From assembly GCF_000002425.4 (NCBI RefSeq), contig NC_037253.1, positions 9,215,310 through 9,279,309 of the forward strand: a DNA stretch of 64,000 nt, written 5' to 3'. The DNA is from Physcomitrium patens (taxonomy: Eukaryota; Streptophyta; Bryopsida; Funariales; Funariaceae). Below, piece by piece: positions 34,303 to 47,410 of the stretch. Position 1 is the stretch's first letter, and the number at the start of each line of letters is the position of its first letter. A program made the translations under genes and the position numbers. The notes beneath the pieces are model-generated. The model did no database searches and had not been told where the DNA came from. It worked only from the letters and a program-made list of their open reading frames with translations.

Positions 34303-37300
34303 ATGGCGGAGGAGGGGGAGGGAGCTTCGCCCACCACGTCCGTGGATGGGAGTGGTAGTGGTGGTGGTGGTGGAGGAGGAGGAGGAGGAGGAGGAGGAGG
34401 AGGGGAGATTAGTGGTGTCTTTCGGGAATCATCTGCAGTTCCGAGTACGAGCAATGCCACCACGGGTACGGCCGGGGAGGATTTGGTGCAGAAGGCTAGG
34501 AACCTCATGCGACGGATCGTGGTGGAGCGGGCCTCGCCTAACCCTTCGCTCTTGCATGAGTTGGCTGCGATTCTGGAGCAGGAAGAGGCTAGGTCTGGGT
34601 TTCAATTTGGCCTTTCTGGGTGGAAGTGGGGTAGACTTGAGGGATGTAGGTTGCGGGATGGGTATTGGGGTTGAGTCTCATCGACGCGAGGGTGAGGGTG
34701 AGGGTGCAAGAGTTTGTGGAGCGGTGAAAGGGTTAGTGGTTAGGTGGTGCATGGTTTGGGAGGATCATTCAGTGTAGGACGATGTTGCTGCTCAGTTCGC
34801 TGAACTTCGCTGCCTTCTAGTGCATTAGCAAATTATTTGCAGTGCCTGGTGTGGAATTACCTGTCTTCTAGATATTTGGGGAACGGTTGCAGTAATACTG
34901 GAGCTTCTACGCGAATTCCACGCCATAAATGATTGGTTGCCACAGCAGATGTCGCTTCTGTGCTCAACCTTATGCATGTAGTTCACCTTTTAATTAGGAA
35001 GCGTGCTACTGAATCCTCTACTTATGATAGCGAGGATACTATAGGGCATTTATGCATATTTTTTACTTACCAAGTTGTCGTCTCTGGTAAATTTCTAGGT
35101 CAAAAAGAGTTTATGTTGCAGGAATTCGTTTTGATCCTTAGGGTTTGCGTTGTGGAACTGCAGGTATGAACAGCATACAGGAAACCCATATTCCAACAAT
35201 TCACGATCTTCGCACATGATAGGTCGCCTTGTGAATTTGATCAGGGTAAATTCTCAGCGACTCTCACTAAGTTTTTCTGGCTGTGTGCCTGTTCTCCTAA
35301 TCGTATTCTAAGAACTTGCCAGAAATGGTATCATGGAACTTGCCAGAACTTGCCTCAGGCTCTCTACTTTCATGTATTGGGCACAATAGAGGCTTAGTGG
35401 CGAAGAAATTTGGGATAATGTCAGTGCCCGCACAAAACGTGTGGGTGTTGGTCGCATCTAAATGGAGTTGCTTTACATGGAACTGAAATTTTACAGAAAC
35501 ACCAATCGAATGTGATACACGTGAAGTGATCATGGTTCTGATCCGCTTTTTGGAGTTTTTGCCGGATCGAGTTCTGGTTAGGGTTTACCGGGGTTTTGCA
35601 CTTAACAGGTCATCTCAAGTTTGTTTCTTTTTCATGATGATATTTTGAGCATACTAATCGACCTTTCCATAATTTATGTTATGCTGTGTGTAATTTCAGG
35701 AGGATGATGATTTCTTTGAGCTGCTGTCATCAAGGTTGTTGCTTGAACCAGTGCATAGTACGAAGATTCGTGCAGCTGCAGTTAGGCTGCTGCTCGCAAT
35801 CGTCTCTAGCTGGATGGTAAGTGTTCACTTGCAGCATGCCACCTAGTGAGTCAAGTATTGCTGGTAGTTTGGTGGATTCCTTTTCAGCTTCATGGTCAGT
35901 AGTTCCTCATTGTGGTGGTTACGGCTGTAGTGGTGTCTATCGCCCATCGGATGTTACTACTGTCTGGAGTTTAAGTGACCAGATGCTGCAAAAAGCAAGT
36001 CTTACATATGTATTGGTCCAATTGTAATTGTGGGTTGGGTTATTTGCGTATCTTTTACTAGAAAAAACTGGAGATATCATGGTTTGATGTGCTTACCACT
36101 CGGTTTCGAATTTTGTGCTATTTCTGTTTCATATGCAGTATCCTCACGTGTTTGAAGAGGAGGTTCTTGCCAGCATCAAACGATGGGTTGTTGAGGACAC
36201 ACCTAAAGACATAGCGAACAGCAGGGCATCTAGAAGCAAGAGTACCAAGGATGCTGATGCAGTCGATCGTGAGATATTGAGGACCTATTCAACCGGCTTA
36301 CTTGCAGTAGCTCTTGGAGGGTATGAAAGTTCTGTTTTTATTAATATTATGTTCTGAACTAAAATCTAATTCTCAAACACAAGTGCAAATAGATTGAGGC
36401 TATTATTTAAAGAAGACCAGTTTGAAGTTGATATCAAAGAAACTCGTACAACAGAATACCTCGAAAATTGTTTCTGGTAATCTGTAAAAGTAGCCGCTGA
36501 TAATGAATTAATGAACTGCCTTTTTTTATTTTTTTATTTATTTTTATTTTTATCTTACTTGATTCTAATAGATTTCAATCGCTGAACACTGTCAACTGCA
36601 GTTTGACGTATCGAAACGTTCCTTCTGTTTTATCGAACTATTGTATACCATTAGTCAACGGCTTATAGTTGTTATGAAGCTATTTTTGTACATACAGGGC
36701 TAGGAACACATACCATAACCAGTGTGTTATCTGTCCAGGTCTGATGTAGTGGAGGATGTACTCACGACGGGTATGGTAGGTCTGCTTATGCACTACCTGC
36801 GCGTTCGTGTACTGGGAGATGCCTCGGCAGAAGCAATTACTGAAAACAAGTCAAATGTGGGAGTGAGTGGAAGTAGGGGAAGGGATGAAGCTAGAGGAAG
36901 AGTTAGGCCATCTTTAGATGTTTCAAGAATGGAGGATATTCGCGTTTCTGAAAAAGTATCTGACGAACAAATGGTAGAAAGGGGTGGTGAGAGGGTGCTT
37001 GATGTCAAAGGAAAGAGGAAAGAGAATGAGGAAAGTATTCAGGAGGACACTGAGAATTTAGAAGGAACTCCGGACCTAAGTCTATGTACATATGATGCCG
37101 ACGAGGACGGTGATGAATGGAATCACGAAGATAAAAGGCGTCGGAAAGACAGACGAGAAGCTAAAACCAGGACAACGGATTGGTTAAATAGTACTCGTCC
37201 TCTACCAGAAGATGAATCTGAAGAGATAGGTAGGGCAGAGCCTTCGAAACGCAGAGGCGACTTTTATCGAGGAAGCGGGAAAGGAAGAGGAAAAGGGAGG

Positions 37301-40300
37301 TCTGGTGACGGTGCTTCAGAAATGGAAAGAGGTCAACTATCAGCTCCGACTTCAGCTCGCAGAGACACTGGTTTCAGAAGCAGGGGTCTACCTACAGAGA
37401 AAACTAGCACAGTGGCAGAAATTGGTTCCGAGGCCCCGAGGGATGGGATGAAGGATGATAGTGATTCTGAAAGCGAAGTGGTTCAGTGTGTAATGGTTGG
37501 CAATGCTGACATCTCACTGGCCATGCGAAAGGCTAAGCGAGCAGCTCAAGCAGAAGCAAGGACAGAAAACGCTCCCTGGGAAGCTGTGAAAGCAGCAGGA
37601 GATGCTGCCGCAGACCTTGTCAGGGTAGCTGCTACAGAGGTATTGTCATGATTGGCCGACCTTTGTGGTCAGGATGTGAATACTTTTATCGCTGTTTGAT
37701 CTCTATGACGTCATTGGAAGTGCTAATATTTGGTTGTTGTAGGGTGTAATAAATCATATGTTTTGAATTCCTGTACCATTTTATTAATAGAATATCAACT
37801 GCAACCCAGTGACCTATTGGCTATTATTGCATGCAGGTTCTTGCAACGACAGACAAAGCGGAAGCTATATTGGCAGCAGCAAATGAAGCAGCTCTTACAG
37901 TTGTAGATGCTGCTCTTTCAACAACTGTCACTAGGTATAATGAAACTCTCTCGTTTGGATACATTCCGTTAAGTCTGTGACTCGTATAATTGGACATAGG
38001 TTTTCGTTTGGGAGAATAACTCGCCTTAGCTTGTCTTTTCTTGAATCGGAATGCTCATGCTTTTTGGTTTTTTGCAGCAGCATATACTTTTAGGTGTGTA
38101 ATCTGATTTACAATGTTCTTTCTCGAAATATCTTTGTGCAGAGAGCAGTTGGAGAAGAAAGAGATAGCCATGGAAGAAGCTAAGAAAGTAGCAGTAATCG
38201 AGTCTAAGAAGAAACAGGAAAATGAAGCAGTAGATAGAGGACAAAGTGCCGTGGATATGGAGGCATTAGCTTCTTTGAGGGAACGGTATTGCGTACAGTG
38301 TCTTGAAAAGATGGGAGAGTATTTGGAAGTGTTGGGCCCTGTCCTGCATGAGAGAGGTGTTGACGTTTGTCTGGCCCTACTTCAGCGACGGCCTAAAGAT
38401 AACAATCCGAAAGAGTTGGCCATGCTTTCAGACGTTCTGAAGTTGATATGTGCACTAGCTGCACATCGAAAATTTGCAGCTCTTTTTGTGGATCGAGGTG
38501 GTGTGCAGCAACTCCTTGCTACTCCGAGAGTGTCTCAAACTCTGACGGGCATATCTCTTTGCCTATTTGCACTTGCATCATTACAGGTAAGCGGCTTTTC
38601 TGTGCTCTGTGTAAATTTGATGTCCGGCAGGAAGTCTTATCTTGTTTGGTTATTCACTCGTGTGTCTGGCTTGTTTGAGCCGGTGATCAGGATCAGAATG
38701 TTTAATTTGATTTGCGATGCTTTGTGCATAATTACTTCCAATGGTTGGGAATTTAAGCAGTTACATCTCTGGTATGAATCTTGAAAATCTAGTCACTCTC
38801 TTAAATGTTACAACCTCCAAAACCTTAGAAATTGGAACTTGGGTTAGGGTGATATATTAACAAATTTAAGAAACTTTGTGGCAGGGTGTAATGGAGCGAG
38901 TGTGCAATTTACCAGCACCAGTGGTTCAAGATGTTGTCGCTCTCCCACTTTACCTTTTATCTTGTCCACAAGATCCAGCGAGACGCAATGCAGCTTTGTT
39001 TTTTGGGGCCTCCTTCGTTTTCCGTGCTATTTTGGAGGCCTTCGATGCTCAGGATGGGTTGCGTAAAATTGTCAACTTGTTGCGGAACACAGCTTCTTTG
39101 AGATCAGGAGGGTCGAGCAACTCAGGCACTGGTGCAGCTTCGGCAGGTTTAGTTTTCAAAAACTATATATACATACATCTGTGTTTGCGCGCGCTTGTTT
39201 TAAATTTGGTCAATACCGATCTCGTTTCCGTCGTGTTGATCGTCGATTTGCATCGGAATGCATGTTAAGGAATAGCCCTTGGAGTTCGAATGAGGCGTAT
39301 GGGTATCTTTTCGCTTGTGTCTCATCTCTGGTGATTCAAGATAACACCAAATGTATTTCTGGTTGTAAGCACTCTCAAGGGTCATAGTTGCTATCTACTA
39401 TTCGTTTGAGAGAAGGTTGGAATGAATATCTTTGTGTACCCTAATTCTGGCTAATTCTTTGTAATCTTTAACCCTGTTTTCTTCATTCAGGCTCACGCGA
39501 CCGGACGGTAGCATCAGCTGAAGTTTTGACATCGACTGGGAAGCAGATTGCTTACCATACCTGTGTAGCCCTCCGTCAATATTTTCGTGCTCATTTGCTA
39601 TTGTTGGTTGACTCGCTACGGCCTAATAGAGGTCATAAGAGTGGTTCTCGAAATGGCCCTAGTGGAAAAGCCACATATAAGCCTCTGGACATCAGCAACG
39701 AAGCAATGGACACAATTATTGTCCAACTGCAGAGAGACAGGAAACTGGGAACTGCTTTCGTTAGGTCGCGTTGGGCTCCTCTTGACGCATTTATGCAGTA
39801 CAACGGTCACATTGTTCTCCTCGAACTTACTCAGGTACCGTATTTTATCGTGAGGGATGCTTGATATTATTTAGATAGGATTGTGCTCTGATCTATCTGC
39901 ATCCATTTGATTTTGACCTACACTTCTTTCCCAGCACTCTTATATGTGCAGTACCTTCTGTTCTGTTTTCCTCCTAATGTAAGATTTTGTTTCTGCTATG
40001 TACTGTAGTTCGTCGCTTTTTCATTTTTTTTGGGTCTTAAATCTTTCTGTAAGTTATTAATATAATTATTTTGCATTATTTGAGGAACTCTGGCTTAAGT
40101 TGATACTATGCACTTCAGAATATTTCCATCAACTTTGAAGTTTTATGTGGATGTCACTGTGCAGCAAGCTGCTCCTGGAGAGAGGTACTTGCACGAGATA
40201 GTACAGCACTCTCTTGGAGTCCTGCAGATTGTGACGCTAGTGCCGTATACACGAAGATTAATAGTTGACTCAACACTTAGCAATGAGCGATCTTTTATGG

Positions 40301-43300
40301 CAGTTGTTCTTGATGCTGTGAGTGGAGTTGCTTTTTGTGATCCGGAGGTAAGTATTCCTGACTGAGTATGTTTCTCTGCATATGAAGTTTGTCTGATGAA
40401 ATTTCGTGAAGATTCTCATGTTGGACTTTATGGGCGTGTTGGTTTGTGAATTGTACATTATCAGCATAAATATATCGAAGAATAATCAATCCTTTTTTGT
40501 TCGTACAGGTGATTCAAACAGCGCTGCTGGTATTGGTCAATCTGGTCTGTCCTCCTCCTTCACTATGCAGCCGACCTGTGGCAGTTCCTACCACCCCTGC
40601 ACAGTCTCAACAAGCCCAGTCAAGCCAGGGTCCTACTGGGAATGTTTCTCAAGCAACAACAGTCGGTGCAGGAACCGTGGTAAATCTAGAAAGTAAGGGT
40701 TGGACAGTAAGGTCAGAAGCCAATATTGATAGAAATGGGGGAACTCAAGCAGCTCCGGGACCAGGTGCTTTTGGAGCGGGGTTTGTCGGGGACCGGCGAA
40801 TTTCCTTGGGGCCAGGTGCAGGAGGGTCAGGGTTGGCGGCCTACATGGAACAAGGTTATCGTTATGCCCGTGAAGCAGTACGGGCTAATAATGGAATTAA
40901 AGTTTTGCTTCATCTTCTTTACCCAAGGACTGTTCTTCCTCCTCCTGCCTTGGATTGTATTCGAGCCTTGTCCTGCCGAGTTTTGTTGGGCTTGGCTCGA
41001 GACGATACAATTGCACACATTCTTACTAAACTGCAGGTGTGTTCTCAATATCTGTGTTCTGAAAAGCATGCACTCTTTTTCCTCACATAATGTCTTTTCT
41101 TCTCATGGACCTGTACTGTTTTGCCAGCTATTCGCATTCTGTATCTATTGATATGTCTTATTATTTTATTTTATTTTTCGATTAGTTCTGTTGGTAGCAT
41201 TGAGGTTAAATGTGGAGGCTTTGGATGTACAGGTGGGGAAGTTGCTTTCAGAGTTATTGCGAGATGGTGGTGGTCAGGCTGGTCGCCAAGCCAGTGCAGG
41301 TGGTATTGGTGGGGAACAGGGAAGATGGCAAGCGGAACTTAGCAGAGTGGCGTTAGAGCTCATTGCGGTAAGTAGTGTCCATGTTTATTTCCTTCTGTAG
41401 ATTCGTTCATCCGCTGCAGTCATTACATTTATTAATAGGCTCGATATTTATTACTTGGAATCAGAGGAACGATTTGAAGGTAGGGTTTTTTCCTTTTTTC
41501 TTTTTATTGATTTCTATTCCGCTGCCATTTGCAGATTGTTACCAATGCAGGGCGCGCAAACACTGTAGCAGCTAGTGAAGCAGCTGCACCTACTCTACGC
41601 CGAATTGAAAGAGCTGCCATTGCTGCAGCCACACCTATCAGTTATCACTCCAGGTAGTGATTCCTACTTTATTTGTTTTTGGAGTTCCATATTATTCCTT
41701 GGCTTTTCTCAATGTCAAATTTATTTAATTTTATTCCGTGGACCTTCTGATATCTTCGGAAATTTCAAAATTTCAGGGAGTTATTGCAGCTCATTCATGA
41801 GCATCTCATTGGATCAGGGCTCCCGAACGCAGCGGCTGCATTGCTCAAGGAAGCAAATTTGAAACCTTTGCCCTCCCTTTTACCTCCGATTTCTCTTGTA
41901 CTCCCTCTGGCATCTGCTGAAGGAACCACAGAACTGATTCAGTGGCCTGTGGGACGAATGAGTGGTGGATTTCTTGGAGGCGGTTCCAAGCGAACTGCTA
42001 AGGATGAGGATGATGCCAGCAGTTCTCAGCCGCCTCCTCCTACCCGCAAGAAGCCAGCATTCTCAACTTCTTTGACTTCAAGTGGAAAATTGTGTTCATC
42101 TTCAGCTTCAGCTTCACTGAGGAAGTCACAAGGCGTTAAAGAAAGTCGTAGTCGGCTTCTTGATACACAGGATTATTCCCTCACGAGTGGGAAGTCCAAA
42201 GATGATGCAGATGCTATGTTCAAAACACCCGGAACACATCGCAATCCACCTGTTTCATGCAAGCGTAAAAGTGGTGAAAGAGACCTGCCTCCATTATCCC
42301 CAACAAGTAAGCGGATGGCTTTTACGGATCCTCTCACAGCATCTCCTTGTGTCACCCCAGGGCATGCACCCCTGAAGTCAAATTTTGCTGTTGACATTTC
42401 TGCACCCGTACAATTTACCCCAGCTCCTTCTACTAGTGATATCACTCCTGTCAAAGCATGCAATGGACAGCACGTTCTGCCTGAGAAGGCTGAGACTGTT
42501 AACTTGCAATCGGAGTCAACCTTTGATATTCAACAGTCGCCGTACATTCCCTTCAAGCAATATTCCGGCACTCCAGGCCACTCACTTGTTCCCTGTATAG
42601 GTAGTCTTCTAGAACCTCGCACCAACACTGCAGAACATGCAACACTTGACTCACTTGTGGTCCAGTATTTGAAGCATCAGCATCGCCAGTGCCCGGCTCC
42701 TATTACTACTCTCCCTCCTTTGTCCCTCCTTCACCCACATGTGTGCCCAGAACCAAGTAGAGCACTTGATGCATCTTTGAATACTGCTGCCAGGTTGGCT
42801 GCGCGCCAGATTACTCCACCTTATGGAGGCATGCATGGACGGAGACGAGATCGGCATTTTGTGTACAGCCGTTTTCGTCCATGGCGCACATGCCGTGATG
42901 ATGCAGTTCTTCTCACTGCAAACACCTTCTTAGGTGAAGCGTCCTGTCTCGCTGCGGGTAGTCATGCTGGTGATATTCGACTCTTTGATACGAGCACAGG
43001 CAATATCTTGGAGGTGCAATTGATGGGTCATACTTCACCGATCACAGTCATGCAATCTTCTCCACATTGCCTGGTTGGAAATGACACACGAGTTGGGCAG
43101 TTATTATTATCTTCCGCCAGTTATGATGTGCAATTATGGGACTCTTCAAATCTTAGCAATGGAGCTTTGCATGCTTTTGATGGCTGCAAAGCTGCCAGGT
43201 TCAACCATGCAGGAAGCAGATTTGGTGCGATTGCTGTGGAATCTGCTCATAAAGAAGTCCTGCTTTACGATGTTGGCAGCTATAAATTGGAACAAAGGTT

Positions 43301-44510
43301 GCCTGACCCTTTAACAAGTCAATCAGGCCTGCCTCGCAGCCACACGCAACCAATGGTTCATTTTAGTCCAGATGATATCTTGGTCCTTTGGAGTGGAGTA
43401 TTATGGGATCATCGGATTCCTCGCGCGATTCATAGGTTTGATCAATTCACTGATTATGGCGGAGGTGGTTTTCATCCGGCCGGAAATGAGGTGTGTTTAT
43501 CTTATGACATTTTCTGCTAGTCTAGTTCATGCCGTTTACAACGAAGTTGTCTTATATTTTTATTTTTATTTTTACATTTTTGTATTATTTTTGTTATTTT
43601 TTTTCCACTTCTGTTCTTCTCTTTGTCTTTTTTTTTGTTTTCAATGAGTCTCATTTCTGTGCTTGTATATCCTCACAAGAGCTGCGTTTCGCTTTTGAAA
43701 GGAAGTATTTCTCCAAGTCTTTACTACCTATGCTGCATAATGAAAGAGTTTCCCAGCTTTCTGTCTAATGATTAGTATTTTCTGTGCTATATACAGGTTA
43801 TCATCAATTCAGAGGTTTGGGATTTGCGTTCGTTTAAGCTTTTAAGAAGTGTACCTTCCCTGGACCAAACTTCCATCACTTTTAACACAACAGGCGATGT
43901 GATTTATGCAACACTACGTCGTAACTCGGATGATATTATGGCCGCACTTCATCCGCGTAGGATGCGGCATCCGTTATTCAGTGCCTTCAGAACAATGGAT
44001 GCAGTGGACTACTCTGATATTACCACCACAGTTGTGGATCGTCGTGTCCTTGATCTGGCAACTGAGCCTACAGACTCTTTCATTTCAATAGTAGCAGTTG
44101 AAAGTAATGATGAAATGGATTCGTTTGCTAAGCTGTATGAAGTAGGGAGGAGACGTCCGACCGATGATGATTCAGACCCAGATGATGGTGGAGAGACGGA
44201 AGAGGAAGAAGAAGATGATGAGGATGACGAGGATGACGACGACGACGGCGACATTCATGAAGATGAAGACATAGATCTCGTAAGTAACGACGATGATGAA
44301 AACAGTGAAGAGGATGATGATGGAGACGAAGCTGGGGATAATGACAGTTTTTCTACAGATGACGATGGTAGTGATGATGGTCTCGGGGAGGGTGTCCTTG
44401 AACTCCTCTCCGACGGTGAAGATGATCACAGAGGTACATTTTCTAGCGACGACGGCTCTGGGGGTGAGTTTGGAGAGGACGCGTTTGAATTTATGGGAGG
44501 ATTGTTCTGA
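34303..44510 (+). CDS. DCAF1: DDB1- and CUL4-associated factor 1 homologue (DCAF1/VprBP)
   Basis: Substrate receptor of the nuclear CUL4-DDB1 E3 ubiquitin ligase. I derive 15 exons, all GT-AG and phase-consistent: 34303-34592, 35164-35245, 35700-35816, 36139-36320, 36739-37639, 37837-37934, 38142-38586, 38885-39146, 39491-39834, 40165-40347, 40509-41036, 41233-41367, 41535-41653, 41777-43490, 43797-44510. These total 6,114 nt, or 2,037 residues; Arabidopsis DCAF1 is about 1,900. Residues 17-34 are a glycine run. The N-terminal armadillo-like region spans about 90-225 and 580-1220, split by a charged insert in exon 5 (about 225-520). A LisH dimerisation motif is near 1230-1257 (ELLQLIHEHLIGSGLPNAAA). 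WD40 repeats follow with two DDB1-binding WDxR boxes, WDHR (43404-43415, about 1772) and WDLR (43818-43829, about 1808). A long Asp/Glu tail ends the protein. An in-frame ATG at 34168 is less likely. No break is seen. Confidence 0.93.
34352..34404 (+). repeat. GGT/GGA trinucleotide repeat in DCAF1 exon 1
   Basis: Short GGT/AGT units followed by a GGA run encode the N-terminal polyglycine. It is a likely site of length variation. The opposite-strand reading gives a meaningless polyproline ORF. Confidence 0.85.
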
Positions 44511-46507
44511 CGAGGACGATCGGGAATTTTGGGATCCTTTAAGCGTTAGTATAATAGGCATGAGAACATTACTTGTCCCCCTTGATGTGTCTTTTAGCCT
44601 GAGTTTTTCCCCAGGCTATGGAGGAACCTGCTCTGCTGATTGTATACAGATAGTATATGTAGTGTTCCCTTTGTAAAGTACGTTGGGTTTGTCAATCGCA
44701 TTAGGGAGGTTGCACAAGTACCAGATGAATATAGAACTAGTCCAGCTTCTGCTACAAGTCCTTGGTGCGGTGACGTCGGTTGCAGAAGACAAATCACTTT
44801 TTTACGAAACTGTGCACATTTTTGTTCTCACCCTTACTTTGCTCCTGATATTATTAGTTCAGGTCGGGGTGATTATCAAGCAGATGCTCAAACAATTTGA
44901 GCCATTGGTTAGCTTTCAAGACGGCGTTTCATTCTATTACTCTTGATGCAAAGTAGTAAACTAAGTCAAATTCGTCTCGATTGCAAATGCACTTAGTCTG
45001 AATTGTTCGTCCTTTGAATTTGTCTTTGTCCCGATTTGGAATTGCAAATTTGTAGTTGGTTATGATTTAAATCTAGCATAAACTCTTAATGTTTGTTTTC
45101 GTAGGCTCCTCCAGCTAACATGCGGGTAACTGTTTTTAAGTCTTAGTTGATGTTACATTGTGGGGTTCTGCCTGAGGCTTGCAGTGTTACTCAAAACAGC
45201 TAGAAAGGTTGTTGAAGTACAAAATATGCAGTATAATGCAATTTATTTATTTATTTATTTATATTTTGTTAGAGTGGGATATTAAAATGGTTCACAAGAG
45301 AATGACTAAGATATGAAACGGGTACAAGAAGTGTATTTAAATCATCCTCAATTAGCTGAAAAAATGAAGGTGCATGAAATAACGATTGTTCTCTACAACA
45401 CCTTCATTTTGTTAGAATGCATTTTGTTAGAATAATTTGATCATTGTGAAGGTTAAAGAAAGTAATGCTAATAGGTCTAAAACAAAAGGTATGCCTAAAT
45501 AAGTCCTAATTAAGAAGTTTTATTTAAGAAGTCTAAACTTATTGAGATTAGTAAGAATATGGATAGGACTAAGATATTATACTCACAAATCAACTAATCT
45601 TTTTTTCAATATCAAACAAATACAATGTAGATTATAATCTAAAGTCAATACAAGTAACTTCAAATTACTATATTATAGTTGGTATATCTCTCATATATAA
45701 GATAGATATGTGTAAATCTTATGTAACACCTTAGAAGAGAAAAAAAAACATCATTAAGTTATTTGGAACCATGTTAAAGAAGTGATCTAAAAAATAACAC
45801 AATTTTTTTCTTTAAGTAGCTTCTTATTGTATTTGCCAAATTTAAAACTAATCTTCTATTCTTGATTTAGAAAAGATTAGACAAACAAGATAATATGCAC
45901 AACCATGAAACAAATCAAACAAGAATAAAATAGAAAAAAACAAAGAAATCTGTAAATATTTGATAGATTTTTTTGATAAATTTTAAGTGAACCATGAAAA
46001 TTTAAATATATTAATATAAATTCATTACAAACCATTGAATATATTTGAGTGATTCATTTGTATATATATTTAATTTGCAAAAATTGGATATAATAATTGA
46101 TTTAGTAAAATCAATAGTCAATTCTTAAAAGCATTATAACAATACAAAGATTAAACATTGAAGGATGGACTTGTCTTTTTTGGACTAGATCAAAGCAAAG
46201 AAACTCAAAGTAGTAACCTTGGCCAAAATTTTCTATTAAAAATAATAAAATATAAAAAATAAATTCAAGCTTCAAATATATGCATAATTTAATAACAAAG
46301 AGACAATTAGGATAAGCATTGTTGAAAACTAAAACATTAAAAATCAAAATTAAGAAATAAATTAAAAAATATAATAGTGATATCACACTCTAATCAAAAT
46401 AAGAAATGAATTAGGCATATTATTTATATAGTCTAAAGAATCATAGTCAATAGAATTATCTCTATTAATAATCTAAAAAATAAATATTTAAGACATTTGA
46501 TAAAAAA
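44511..46507. other. DCAF1 3' flank and AT-rich intergenic DNA
   Basis: The first several hundred bases are probably the DCAF1 3' UTR. An (ATTT)n stretch lies near 45241-45265. Beyond about 45280 the sequence is AT-rich with no ORF of substance. I see no terminal repeats here. Confidence 0.45.
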
Positions 46508-46842
46508 TGTTGAAGATCTATAAGATCTTGCATAGTTACCACGACATAGAATTAAACCATAGTAACTTGCTAATAGTCAAAAGATAGCAAAGGATTAAAA
46601 TAAGTTACTATGGTAGCAACTAGGATTTTAGGTGGTAGTTAGGTTAAGAAGAATCTAGGATTTAATTGGATGTAACATAGAAGGATGAAAATATTTATAG
46701 ATGAAGTTTATCTATAATAGATGTAAACTTTAGCTATAAGTAAAGAGTGTTGGAAGTAAGAGTTATCTTACTCCAGACTTCTCTTTATATGCAACCTTCT
46801 TCATACTAAGTATTGTGGCTTCTAACTTCTCTTTTTTCATCA
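46508..46842 (+). repeat. 5' LTR of copia G
   Basis: 335 bp, TGTTGAAG...TTCATCA. The sequence directly after it, GGTTATGGATCCATTC, is where the primer site should be. It does not match iMet TGGTATCAGAGC well. Confidence 0.9.
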
Positions 46843-47410
46843 GGTTATGGATCCATTCACACTTATTTGTGAATTTTGAAGTTATATGAAGTCTTTGTTG
46901 TTGGGTGGAGTAGATCATGTTATTTTTGTTGATATTAGGATTTAGAATCTTTTAACTTTTAGATTTAGATCTAAATCTAAATTTATATCTTGATTTGCTT
47001 TTATTTATTGTAAAGTGTATTTTAGATTTGGAATATATTTTATATCTTAAGGTGATGTTATAGAACACTTATACATGTTTTCTTACTGAGTTAGATGTTT
47101 GATAGACTAACTTTATAGTTTCATATATTGAAAAAACTTAAGGTACTTAAAAGATCCCTTATGGCACTTAGATGTGATTTGTGAGCATAAAAGTGATATA
47201 AGAGTAGAGAATCTCATTTGAGACATTTTTATAGTTTGTAGGACTTGAAAAAAGTCCTAGAACTTAAGTTGAAAGTGTTTTGAGAGTGAAAACACTAGTT
47301 TATTTACAAAGAGGGCATTCTAAGATTGTAGATAGCAATACCTTCTTGCTGATTTGGAGAGCTTTGGGACTATTTCTCTTCATCTTGTTTGATACATCTC
47401 TCCCTTAGAC

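Noticed and set aside
34155-34508. Minus-strand polyproline ORF
   Set aside because: It is the reverse reading of the GGN repeat in DCAF1 exon 1.
44009-44254. Minus-strand polyserine ORF
   Set aside because: It is the shadow of the Asp/Glu-rich DCAF1 tail codons.
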